From Candidatus Poribacteria bacterium WGA-3G (GTDB taxonomy: Bacteria; Poribacteria; WGA-4E; WGA-3G): DNA of 6,906 nt. Positions 1 through 6,721 of the stretch are shown in pieces (the stretch's first letter is position 1; each line of letters opens with the position of its first letter). The notes beneath the pieces were generated by a model, which saw nothing but the letters and a program-made list of their open reading frames with translations, did not search any database and was not told the origin of the DNA. Made by a program: the position numbers and the translations under genes. The stretch spans positions 1 to 6,906 of the forward strand of contig ASZN01000139.1 in NCBI GenBank assembly GCA_000406005.1. The letters are read 5' to 3'.

Positions 1-65
1 CTAACAGTTTGTTCTACGTAAAGAGAGATTTATTAACAGAAATGGTATTACATCTTCTGTTTGTA

Positions 66-93
66 GAATAGGCTGTTAGCCTGTTCTTTTTTT
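66..93 (+). terminator. Plus-strand intrinsic terminator
   Basis: A 9-bp stem (GAATAGGCT paired with AGCCTGTTC, one G-U wobble) closes on a 3-base GTT loop and is followed directly by seven T residues at 87-93. This is the classic form of a factor-independent terminator reading left to right. No gene in the window uses it, so the transcript must start left of the window. On the minus strand the wobble becomes an A-C mismatch and no T-run follows, so it is not a terminator for the membrane protein gene at 341-1192. Confidence 0.75.
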
Positions 94-162
94 CGCGTGA
101 GAGTAGATGTAGGTCAGGACGATTTAGTTTTCGCTTTTTAAGTTCGATTTTGGCACCCAGGA

Positions 163-191
163 CCGGTAGGCGCGGTTTGGAACCGCAACGG
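163..191. repeat. GC-rich hairpin, possible dispersed repeat
   Basis: GCGGTT at 172-177 and AACCGC at 181-186 form a perfect 6-bp stem with a 3-base loop. A 3-bp outer match (CCG 163-165 with CGG 189-191) flanks it. The GC-rich hairpin is conspicuous next to the AT-rich sequence that follows. It shares the core GGTTTG(G/C)AA with the hairpin at 1503-1528 read on the minus strand, so the two may be diverged members of one dispersed intergenic repeat family. Only a genome-wide count could show this. Confidence 0.4.
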
Positions 192-272
192 CTTTAAAAA
201 GGAAGATTCAAAAATTTAGAAAATCTAATAATTTATCTAAAACTAAATGACCCTGAGATGTAGGTGTTTTTG

Positions 273-290
273 CTTAGGTGTTTCCCTAAG
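273..290. other. Small perfect hairpin downstream of the membrane protein gene
   Basis: CTTAGG (273-278) and CCTAAG (285-290) pair perfectly around a 6-base loop, about 50 bases beyond the stop codon of the minus-strand gene ending at 341. No T-run follows on the minus strand, so this is not a standard intrinsic terminator, though it could stabilise the 3' end of the mRNA. The sequence leading into it (TTTTGCTTAGGTGTTT, 268-283) recurs in similar form at 1375-1390. Confidence 0.4.
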
Positions 291-340
291 TTGAGTGCCA
301 AAAATTCAATAAAACACGACAAGAAATAGGATAGTAATTT

Positions 341-1192
341 CTACCTGCTTGAATGTACTTTCGTCTGAATTAAAAATACGCCAACCGCGGCAACGACAAA
401 TCCGAGAACTGTACCCCACAATCCAAACTCAAGTGTATTCGCACTGACACTTATACCTATTTCCTGCACGCTATTTAGCGTATTAAAATAATTGATGGAG
501 TGCGATAAAAGGACACCGATGCCGATGCCAATACTCACAAAAACCGGGACTCTGGCTTTCCAGAGCGTTCCTCGTGCGAACATGTATAGACTCACACCGA
601 CGATCACGACACTGGAAATTAAAGCGATTGTGATGAGCGGATTCCACTTCGCGAGGTCGATACCTGAGAAGTCGATGCCATCACCGATGCCATCCCACGG
701 TATGAAGAAACATATCAGGGCAAAGAATCCGCCTATATGTACGATAGACCATAACTGTTCTTCTTCTACAGAAACATTCGATTGTTCTTCCGAATTCTTT
801 CCTGTTAAAAACGTTCCTATAGTGGTAATCATAAATCCGGTGGCTGCGCTCCAGAAACCGAAGTTGATAGCAAGATGAACCTTTTGCGCCATTTCCATGA
901 AATTAAGATATTCTGGTAAAAGCATCGCGAGTCCGATACCGGTTCCCACAAGAATCAATACTCTAGCTTTCCAAGGTGTTCGCCGGATGACTGTGTAAAG
1001 ACTCACACAGGTGATTAGGAGACTCGAAATGAAGGCAATCGCAAGGAGCACTCTGTTCTGAACAAGCCCAAACCCTGAAGCGGTTTCGTCACCCTGCGCG
1101 CCTATTTGCAACCACGGCATAAAAAAACTGGTGGCGACAATAATTCCGCCGAGGGGCATCATAAATTGCGTGTATCGATTAATTCTATTCAT
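341..1192 (-). CDS. Eight-helix membrane protein with internal duplication
   Basis: I do not recognise a named family, and no function can be assigned. The 283-residue protein has about eight hydrophobic segments, near residues 12-30, 47-68, 77-93, 109-129, 150-166, 185-204, 214-231 and 255-275. They form two tandem copies of a four-helix unit (about 15-130 and 154-275). Matching landmarks are FFMPW (23-27) with FFIPW (162-166), VSLYTVIRRTPWKARV (63-78) with VSLYMFARGTLWKARV (200-215), and FGFW with FGLW at 111 and 256. An acidic linker rich in Glu (about 132-146) joins the units. The ATG at 1192 is supported by a well-placed GGAG seven bases upstream. The slipin gene lies upstream on the same strand, 372 bp away, so co-transcription is uncertain. 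A small transporter-like or structural membrane role is possible but is a guess. Confidence 0.85.
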   Translation of the reverse strand: MNRINRYTQFMMPLGGIIVATSFFMPWLQIGAQGDETASGFGLVQNRVLLAIAFISSLLITCVSLYTVIRRTPWKARVLILVGTGIGLAMLLPEYLNFMEMAQKVHLAINFGFWSAATGFMITTIGTFLTGKNSEEQSNVSVEEEQLWSIVHIGGFFALICFFIPWDGIGDGIDFSGIDLAKWNPLITIALISSVVIVGVSLYMFARGTLWKARVPVFVSIGIGIGVLLSHSINYFNTLNSVQEIGISVSANTLEFGLWGTVLGFVVAAVGVFLIQTKVHSSR

Positions 1193-1199
1193 TTTGACG

Positions 1200-1203
1200 C
1201 TCC
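1200..1203 (-). promoter_or_regulatory. Ribosome binding site of the membrane protein gene
   Basis: GGAG on the minus strand sits seven bases before the ATG at 1190-1192. This near-ideal spacing supports that start codon. Confidence 0.65.
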
Positions 1204-1355
1204 GAGTACAAAAATATGGATGCGGGATAAGATATAGTAAAATTCGCTATTACCTTATACGAAAACGGACTGGTGGGGTTACAAGTCTTGCAATGAAGGC
1301 GTGTGTAAATTAGACAAACACACGGCATGTCTATAGCAGTGTGTGCCGAAAAAAG

Positions 1356-1386
1356 ACCTAAGCCCTGTAAGGGGTTTTGCTTGGGT
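1356..1386 (+). other. Two-tier hairpin in intergenic region
   Basis: An 8-bp outer stem (ACCTAAGC 1356-1363 with GCTTGGGT 1379-1386, one G-U wobble) encloses a small inner hairpin (CCT 1364-1366 with AGG 1370-1372). The wobble pairs only in plus-strand RNA. No T-run follows, so a terminator role is unsupported. The right arm is part of the repeat shared with 268-283. Confidence 0.4.
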
Positions 1387-1502
1387 GCTTCTTCAGTATA
1401 TGTAGAAACATTCCTACAAAATACCGTGAAAAACCACTAAATTGACACCTATGATGGATGATTGGATACACACCATCTCAAAAAGTCATTGGGAATGTGG
1501 AA

Positions 1503-1528
1503 GGAGAAGGTATTTGCAAACCTTCCCC
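1503..1528 (-). other. Hairpin downstream of the slipin gene, possible 3' end structure
   Basis: Read on the minus strand, GGGGAAGGT and ACCTTCTCC form a 9-bp stem with one G-U wobble around an 8-base loop. It starts 36 bases after the slipin stop codon. The wobble pairs only in minus-strand RNA, which fits a role in the slipin transcript. A pyrimidine-rich tract follows, but there is no T-run, so it is at best a weak terminator or an mRNA-stabilising structure. It may instead be a copy of the repeat at 172-186. Confidence 0.4.
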
Positions 1529-1547
1529 ACCAGTGAAGAGGAGAGGG

Positions 1548-1559
1548 ATCGGATCCGAT
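1548..1559. other. Perfect 12-bp palindrome next to the slipin stop codon
   Basis: ATCGGATCCGAT is its own reverse complement and lies five bases beyond the slipin stop codon. It could be a protein-binding site or simply chance. Nothing else in the sequence decides this. Confidence 0.35.
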
Positions 1560-1564
1560 GCGCT

Positions 1565-2326
1565 TTAATCTTTTGCCTTATCAAGAAACGGTTTGAGCAG
1601 ATCAATGGGGATCGGGAAGACGACGGTCGAGTTTTTCTCTGCGCTGACTTCGACCAACGCTTGAAGGAATCGGAGTTGTACTGCAGTCGGGGTTTTGCTG
1701 AGGATATCAGCAGCATCGGTTAAAACTTGTGCAGACTCAAATTCACCTTCGGCGTGTATGACTTTCGCGCGGCGTTCACGTTCCGCTTCCGCTTGCTGCG
1801 CCATGGCGCGTTGCATCTCAACAGGGAGGTCTACGTCCTTGATTTCCATCGCCAGTACCTCAATACCCCAGGGTTCACAATGTTTTTTGACGATAGCCTC
1901 CAAGTCCTGATTCAGTTTCTCGCGTTCAGAGAGCAGATCGTCGAGTTCAGCACGTCCGAGCACACTGCGGAGGGTTGTCTGCGCGATTTGAGAAATCGCG
2001 AAACCGAAGTCCTCGACTTCGATAACAGCCTTATCGGCTTCCGTTATCCTGAAGTTAAGCACGGCGTTGACGCTCACCGAAACATTGTCCTTTGTAATGA
2101 CATCTTGCGGCGTAACATCGTTGACAATAAGACGTAGGCTGACTCGTTGCATCCGCTCGATCCAGAACGGTATCATAAAGACGAGACCGGGACCCCGAGT
2201 TCCGACGAATCGACCAAGACGGAAGATAACGGCACGTTCGTACTCTTTAAGAATCCTCATACTCGTCGTGAGTATAATAATACCAACAACGGCAAGCGTA
2301 AAATAGATCGGATCAATTTGTGGCAT
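1565..2326 (-). CDS. Slipin: stomatin/SPFH-family membrane protein
   Basis: This is a 253-residue member of the stomatin/prohibitin (SPFH) superfamily, slipin branch. Such proteins anchor in the cytoplasmic membrane, oligomerise, and are linked to membrane microdomains and control of membrane proteases. One N-terminal membrane helix (about 6-22) is followed by the SPFH domain (about 23-190). Hallmarks are EYERAVIFRLGRF (28-40), GPGLVFMIPF (45-54), ISQIAQTTLRSVLG (111-124) and EIKDVDLPVEMQRAMAQQAE (161-180), which leads into a charged helix (about 175-200) likely to be a coiled coil. The C-terminus contains the usual STVVFPIP segment. Length is normal for the family. The ATG at 2326 has AAGGAAAA upstream with slightly long spacing. 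Slipins often pair with an NfeD membrane protein or protease, but no NfeD gene is present here. The nearest downstream gene is the duplicated membrane protein. Confidence 0.93.
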   Translation of the reverse strand: MPQIDPIYFTLAVVGIIILTTSMRILKEYERAVIFRLGRFVGTRGPGLVFMIPFWIERMQRVSLRLIVNDVTPQDVITKDNVSVSVNAVLNFRITEADKAVIEVEDFGFAISQIAQTTLRSVLGRAELDDLLSEREKLNQDLEAIVKKHCEPWGIEVLAMEIKDVDLPVEMQRAMAQQAEAERERRAKVIHAEGEFESAQVLTDAADILSKTPTAVQLRFLQALVEVSAEKNSTVVFPIPIDLLKPFLDKAKD

Positions 2327-2372
2327 GTTTTTAATTTTCCTTGCGGTTCGTTAGGATGAATTTCGGTATTGA

Positions 2373-2392
2373 CGATCCCCTATGTAGGATCG
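2373..2392. other. Short hairpin between hydrolase and slipin genes
   Basis: CGATCC (2373-2378) and GGATCG (2387-2392) form a perfect 6-bp stem with an 8-base loop in the 102-bp gap between the hydrolase stop and the slipin start. No T-run follows on the minus strand, so read-through into the slipin gene remains possible. Confidence 0.35.
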
Positions 2393-2428
2393 CCTTCCAT
2401 TCCGTTTCAGGCTCGGTTTCTTATACTA

Positions 2429-3586
2429 TTAAGCGTCCCATCCGGTAATGTCGCGAGCCTTCTGAAAAAAGGCGCGTTTGCGCGGTGTGTTGAGCTGCCA
2501 TTGCACAGGTACGGATTGGTAACCGTGATGGTAATCGTTTTCACCCGGATCAAAGTATCCCCACGAGGCGTATTGACTGACAGCAGCGACAAAGTTGTTC
2601 AACGGTTTATCGAAATCGAAGTGGTCGTCCTCGTTGAAAAGGATGGGCATCGGACGGTAGCCGGGTACCTCGCGCGTCTGCTGTACCATCTCTATGATGC
2701 GATTCGGGTCTTTGACCCCGTTGCCGTGAACGAGCAGGAAATCAGAAGAACGGACGACATTTTCGAGAGGCACCTTGCCACCCCCGTAACTCGTTCCAAC
2801 AAGGAATCTATTCCCGTTGCGGGTTGTCGCTTTCACCCTTTCAATTAATTCGTGTACCCGTGGGGGTTTTAGTATTTCATGCGTATATACTCTGACATTG
2901 CATTCGTTGTTCACCTCGATGATAACGTTGGTATATCCTTTGTCGAAGAGCCAACCGGTTGCATTGTCAACGGCATTTTTGACGGCGTTCTCGTCCTTAA
3001 CCCGCTGATCCTGCCCAAAATAGAAATAGCCGAGAATGACAACCATACCGAGCGCGTCCGCAAAGTCGATAATCCGTTCAAGTCGCGAGAGGTAATCCGG
3101 GTTGAGACTGCCATCGGCTTCTATGCCGGAGTTGTGCCACGGTTGTCCTTTTGAATAGCCTTCGGGACTCCCCCCTTGGAGGTTGATTGTGAACGCCAAT
3201 ACGCCGTGGGCGCGCCATGCTGGCATCGCCGATAGAAATTCGCGGGTATTCCGTTCGGGATCCCACACACCTGTATCGGGATATTCCCATCTATAAATGG
3301 TTTCTGGGTTCCGGTCATCGAAGATACCTTGCACCATACGGGTGTTGATAAGTAATCCCTCAACCTTGTTCCCTTCATAAGAGCGTCCTGGATAGGTGAT
3401 TTCGTCGTTAATGTAAAAAGCATCGTCAACGATACTAACTGCTGTCTTCATCTGCGTTTTCCTTTCGTTTATATCTCTATCAATATGCGTTTCGTGGGGG
3501 TCCGCATGCAGCCGCTGTTGACTATTATCGAGAAGCAGCCCTGCCAATGCGGTACTCCCCTTGATTAAAAAGTTTCTGCGGTTCAT
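2429..3586 (-). CDS. Putative Tat-exported clan GH-A (GH5-like) glycoside hydrolase
   Basis: The 385-residue protein is probably a (beta/alpha)8-barrel glycoside hydrolase; its substrate cannot be told. The N-terminus has a twin-arginine signal (NRRNFLIKG, 2-10), a short hydrophobic run (11-19) and a possible cleavage site after Ala28, predicting export in folded form. Strand-like segments occur in barrel order: VLAFTINLQGG (129-139), MVVILGYFYF (181-190), VIIEVNNE (221-228), FLVGTSYGG (261-269), DFLLVHGNG (282-290), PILFNEDDHF (314-323) and ASWGYF (340-345). The Asn-Glu pair at 227-228 and Glu319 sit where clan GH-A enzymes carry the acid/base (strand 4) and nucleophile (strand 7). An internal start at Met46 (3451) also has a good ribosome binding site and would give a cytoplasmic form. 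The restriction-modification gene ends 26 bp upstream, so the two may be co-transcribed, though no functional link is evident. Confidence 0.65.
   Translation of the reverse strand: MNRRNFLIKGSTALAGLLLDNSQQRLHADPHETHIDRDINERKTQMKTAVSIVDDAFYINDEITYPGRSYEGNKVEGLLINTRMVQGIFDDRNPETIYRWEYPDTGVWDPERNTREFLSAMPAWRAHGVLAFTINLQGGSPEGYSKGQPWHNSGIEADGSLNPDYLSRLERIIDFADALGMVVILGYFYFGQDQRVKDENAVKNAVDNATGWLFDKGYTNVIIEVNNECNVRVYTHEILKPPRVHELIERVKATTRNGNRFLVGTSYGGGKVPLENVVRSSDFLLVHGNGVKDPNRIIEMVQQTREVPGYRPMPILFNEDDHFDFDKPLNNFVAAVSQYASWGYFDPGENDYHHGYQSVPVQWQLNTPRKRAFFQKARDITGWDA
3457..3465 (-). promoter_or_regulatory. Ribosome binding site for an internal start in the hydrolase gene
   Basis: AAAGGAAAA on the minus strand has its GG pair nine bases before the in-frame ATG at 3449-3451 (Met46). 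It makes a shorter protein without the Tat signal plausible, or indicates that the true start is here. Confidence 0.45.
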
Positions 3587-3590
3587 AGAT

Positions 3591-3596
3591 TCCCCT
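3591..3596 (-). promoter_or_regulatory. Ribosome binding site for the full-length hydrolase start
   Basis: AGGGGA on the minus strand lies four bases before the ATG at 3584-3586, slightly close but usable. It supports translation of the form with the twin-arginine signal. Confidence 0.5.
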
Positions 3597-3612
3597 GCAC
3601 TGCTATTTTAAT

Positions 3613-6600
3613 TTAGGGTTTTTCATTATGGTGCAAGTCCGGCAGTGCCTCAACAATCTTTACCGTCTCCAAACTAAGTGTAACTACCTTTCCGATGAGT
3701 TCGACGATGTATTGTGGATCGTCTGCTCGGTTCGGATCGTTAAGTATGCCGCTGCGCTTATCTATTTTAACACAATACTGATTAATTATCCACTCTAACG
3801 CGGAACGGTTACCGAGTCGGTAATCAAACGCTTTTTCTGGGATACCGTCGAGTGTAAGGAAATTGTTGTAAACAACCTGCGTTTTGTCTTTCGAGAGTTT
3901 CATTTTCTCAACGCGCCAATTGAGCGGCGTGTCTGGGTTCTGAACGAACTCGAGTTTATCGTATTCGGGTTGCGATTCGTAGTTGACGTGGAGATATGCT
4001 AACTGCGCGCCTGCTTTTGCGAACCCCCAAAAGTCGTTGGCAAACGGGATGTGTGGCAGATCCCGCTTGAGGTTCGCCTCGTATTTTTCGCGATACGTCG
4101 GATGGTGGAGGAGTCCATAGTTGTAGTGGAAGATGTCCCACTTGGTGATGGTGTCATCTTTGTAGTGGGATCGGAATTCAGTCAACGCCCAATCGGTGAT
4201 GTTTTCGCGTCGGTTTGTGCCGTCTTCGTCGTAGATGTAGAAAGGAAAGCATTGCGTTTTTTCAAACGCTAAATCAAAAGCGGTAATTCTATTTGTAATA
4301 AGACACCCAAAACCTTTTCGACCACCAATGCCAGCAACGCAAATCACTTGATTTTCTGTTTCTGTGTGTGTTGTAGGAAAGATTACTGGAAATACTGACA
4401 TCACATCATTCAGGGTTTTATCAAAGTAAAGGTTGGACTTTATAAACGGACGATAGAATGATGTTCTAACCTTTTCCTCAGTATATTCAGCTATTTGTCC
4501 ACGCTTTAATTTTACTTTTAAATCGCGACTCCACTTGATTTTTGTGTCATCAGAGACTACAAAATCATCAAGGTTAACATTTCGATTCGTTAGTTGCCCC
4601 CACCGACCCGCTTCAGCATTGTAAATCTCAATCATTTTGCTTATATTTTCAACAAGCGTGTTTCGGTTGAAATTATAAACCCACGCATCACGATTGGTTT
4701 TCACACCATTACTGTAGGATTTGAAAATCACACCTACTGCTTCACCTTTTGCTATTTTTGTCTCTTTAGTCCCCATAGGAATAAAGGTATCGAATTCTGC
4801 ATGGAGCCCTTCAGTGAGCCATGTCTGGCGCGCGTCGGGTTGAATGAGCTGCCACTCAATATCACCAGTATGTTGGCGTTCACTTAGAAAACCGAATTTC
4901 TGTTTTTTGTTCCACAAGTCATCCGTCCGATAGTAAAAGATACGGGGTGATTCTGATGAGTTCCCATCTTTCTTGATAAATAGGTTGATACTCACACCGA
5001 CACGAATTCCGAATACGTTGGCATCGGAGACCTTTAACCCCTTTCGAGCATTCCCACCCAAATCCAAAATATAAATCGCGTCGCAATCTTCAGCGAGGTG
5101 CTTCCGCATGCCGTCAAACGCTACACCGCTGAGGAAACTGTTGTTTGTTACGAAAGCGACAACGCCTTCGTCCTCAACCCGATCTAACGCCCATCGAATC
5201 GCCTTGACATAAGGATCGTAGAGTTTGTTTCTGAGTGTTGCTTTGGAATCTTTTGCGTAGGTGTCCGCAATCCGTTGGTCCATCGTCTCATACTTTCGGT
5301 TCTTGTTGTTATCGTTCTCGTTGACCTGTCCGACATTATAAGGTGGGTTGCCGATGACGACGAACATATCGGACGCTCTCTGCTTTTCAACGCGGGCGGT
5401 GTTCGCTTGGGTGAGGAGCTGCAGCTGCCGGTCCTCTACCATCTCAAATGTATCTACCAAGGAGATGCCTTCGTAAGGGACATATCGGTTCGTCGCTGTG
5501 TAAAATCCGTGTTCGATGTTGAGGCTGGCGATGTAGTAGGGTAGGAGCATCACCTCGTTGCACTGGAGTTCCGGTGGGTCGGTGGTGTATTTGCGTTCCA
5601 GTGAAATCGGATCCAGTTCCTGCATGATACGGACGATGAAGTTACCTGTACCGACAAACGGATCGATGATATTCACACCCGTATCGGAGAGGGAACGGTT
5701 GAACTCGGTCTGTAGGATATGCTCAACGCTTTTCACCATGAAATCGACGATCGGTTGCGGTGTATAGACGATGCCGTGCGTGTCTGCGACCTTGACGGAG
5801 AAGCCTTGAAAAAACTGCTCGTAGACGGTGTTGAGGAATCCTTGTTTCTGTGAGAAGTCGGTGATGGTTGCGGCGGTCTGCTCGATTGCGACGTAGAACG
5901 GGTCTAAACTCTGGAGGAACTGGTTGCGATCGAATGCCTGTGAGGTGAGTGCGTCGATGACGTTCTCGATTTCGCGTGCGATGATGTTGCGGCGCGTGAA
6001 GTCGCGGTTATTGAAGACGGTACGGAAGATGCGTTCCGTCAACAGGTGCTGGATGAGCATCTCCTCAACTGCGGCGATGGAGAGGTTCGGATTGATGAAG
6101 GTCTGGCACTGCTCATGGAAACTGATAAACGCTCTCTGGAATCGCGGGTTGTTCTGGCGTTCGGTTTCGATGAGTGCCGCCAATTTCTCGCCGAGTTCGG
6201 GGACGGTCTCTTTGAATTCCGAAACAGCGGTATGCCACGCTGAGATGTTCTCTTCCTGATAGGCGAAGAAGGTCTTTAATACATTGACGAGATTTCTCGG
6301 TTCGGTGATGTCCAAATCGAGTTGGAGTTGACCGTGCTGATAAAGCAGTGCGTGCGTCGGGGACTGGACGACGATGTTTTTGGACGGGTAGCCTGCGGCG
6401 AATTTTTTATCTGCTTCGACGTAGAGATTGTCGTGTGTGTCTTTTGCTTCCCAGTAGCCGTAGGGTAATCCGAAAGTATCGACGACTTCGCCGTCTGGTG
6501 TAATGCGTCGTTTCTCTGGTGTGTAGTGTGTTTTTTCGCAGACGAGGATGAGGTCTGCCTGTCGGCAGTAGTGTTGTAAGAGGTTCTGGAATGCGGTTCG

Positions 6601-6699
6601 GACGGCACCTTCATGCTCCGCGCCGATGCTGTCATATTCTTTGAGTTCAGCGTAATAGTTTTTGATCGGTTTGTGGGTGGGTTTGATGTTGGATGGCAT
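3613..6699 (-). CDS. Type ISP/IIG-like restriction endonuclease-adenine methyltransferase fusion
   Basis: This 1028-residue single-chain protein probably methylates adenine N6 in a DNA site and cuts DNA lacking the mark. An N-terminal PD-(D/E)XK nuclease (about 20-150) shows Glu29, Pro-Asp 68-69 and Glu84-Ala-Lys86. A helical linker (about 155-300) leads to the methyltransferase (about 305-580): YTPQPIVDFM (312-321), SAM-binding motif DPFVGTGNF (346-354) and catalytic NPPYN (451-455). The target-recognition region (about 600-930) ends in segments typical of the type ISP specificity domain: ITDWALTEFRSHY (834-846), FHYNYGLLHHPTYREKY (857-873) and LPHIPF (881-886). Classical ISP enzymes are about 1600 residues, with a helicase between nuclease and methyltransferase; it is missing here. 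The ATG at 6699 follows an in-frame stop (6703-6705) and has no clear ribosome binding site. Codons for residues 634-813 are notably AT-rich. It could instead act with an off-window helicase, as in DISARM-like systems. Confidence 0.88.
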   Translation of the reverse strand: MPSNIKPTHKPIKNYYAELKEYDSIGAEHEGAVRTAFQNLLQHYCRQADLILVCEKTHYTPEKRRITPDGEVVDTFGLPYGYWEAKDTHDNLYVEADKKFAAGYPSKNIVVQSPTHALLYQHGQLQLDLDITEPRNLVNVLKTFFAYQEENISAWHTAVSEFKETVPELGEKLAALIETERQNNPRFQRAFISFHEQCQTFINPNLSIAAVEEMLIQHLLTERIFRTVFNNRDFTRRNIIAREIENVIDALTSQAFDRNQFLQSLDPFYVAIEQTAATITDFSQKQGFLNTVYEQFFQGFSVKVADTHGIVYTPQPIVDFMVKSVEHILQTEFNRSLSDTGVNIIDPFVGTGNFIVRIMQELDPISLERKYTTDPPELQCNEVMLLPYYIASLNIEHGFYTATNRYVPYEGISLVDTFEMVEDRQLQLLTQANTARVEKQRASDMFVVIGNPPYNVGQVNENDNNKNRKYETMDQRIADTYAKDSKATLRNKLYDPYVKAIRWALDRVEDEGVVAFVTNNSFLSGVAFDGMRKHLAEDCDAIYILDLGGNARKGLKVSDANVFGIRVGVSINLFIKKDGNSSESPRIFYYRTDDLWNKKQKFGFLSERQHTGDIEWQLIQPDARQTWLTEGLHAEFDTFIPMGTKETKIAKGEAVGVIFKSYSNGVKTNRDAWVYNFNRNTLVENISKMIEIYNAEAGRWGQLTNRNVNLDDFVVSDDTKIKWSRDLKVKLKRGQIAEYTEEKVRTSFYRPFIKSNLYFDKTLNDVMSVFPVIFPTTHTETENQVICVAGIGGRKGFGCLITNRITAFDLAFEKTQCFPFYIYDEDGTNRRENITDWALTEFRSHYKDDTITKWDIFHYNYGLLHHPTYREKYEANLKRDLPHIPFANDFWGFAKAGAQLAYLHVNYESQPEYDKLEFVQNPDTPLNWRVEKMKLSKDKTQVVYNNFLTLDGIPEKAFDYRLGNRSALEWIINQYCVKIDKRSGILNDPNRADDPQYIVELIGKVVTLSLETVKIVEALPDLHHNEKP

Positions 6700-6721
6700 T
6701 GTTTATGGATGTTGTCTGAAT

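Larger units (their letters stand above)
1..340. other. Intergenic region with hairpins, no convincing gene
   Basis: No plausible complete gene lies here. From the left it holds nested inverted repeats at 1-79, a plus-strand terminator at 66-93, a GC-rich hairpin at 172-186, a very AT-rich stretch at about 192-245, and a small perfect hairpin at 273-290. It is the downstream side of the minus-strand membrane protein gene ending at 341. A convergent plus-strand gene or small RNA probably ends at the left edge. Confidence 0.6.
1193..1564. other. Intergenic region between slipin and membrane protein genes
   Basis: This 372-bp stretch has no credible gene. A plus-strand frame from 1442 runs into the slipin gene as its antisense shadow and lacks a ribosome binding site. 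From the left it holds a weak nested inverted repeat near 1224-1258 (ATAAG/CTTAT around ATAG/CTAT), alternative short pairings at 1319-1348 (CACAC/GTGTG or CGGCA/TGCCG), a two-tier hairpin at 1356-1386, a 9-bp hairpin at 1503-1528 and a perfect palindrome at 1548-1559. The leader and promoter of the membrane protein gene should lie here, but I see no convincing -35/-10 pair. Confidence 0.6.

Noticed and set aside
3..71. Open plus-strand frame from the left edge to a TAG at 69-71, possibly the C-terminal end of a gene terminated at 66-93.
   Set aside because: It has only 22 open codons in AT-rich sequence and no recognisable motif. The terminator makes an incoming transcript likely but does not prove this frame is coding.
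1442..1723. Plus-strand frame of 93 codons in the intergenic region, overlapping the slipin gene.
   Set aside because: More than half of it is antisense to the well-supported slipin gene. It has no ribosome binding site and no family resemblance.
2369..2848. Plus-strand frame of 159 codons opposite the hydrolase gene.
   Set aside because: It lies almost wholly antisense to the hydrolase, whose barrel motifs and ribosome binding sites identify the coding strand.
341..6699. The idea that all four genes form one defence or membrane system.
   Set aside because: Only the first two genes are closely spaced. The functions have no known link, and the large intergenic regions contain unrelated repeats.
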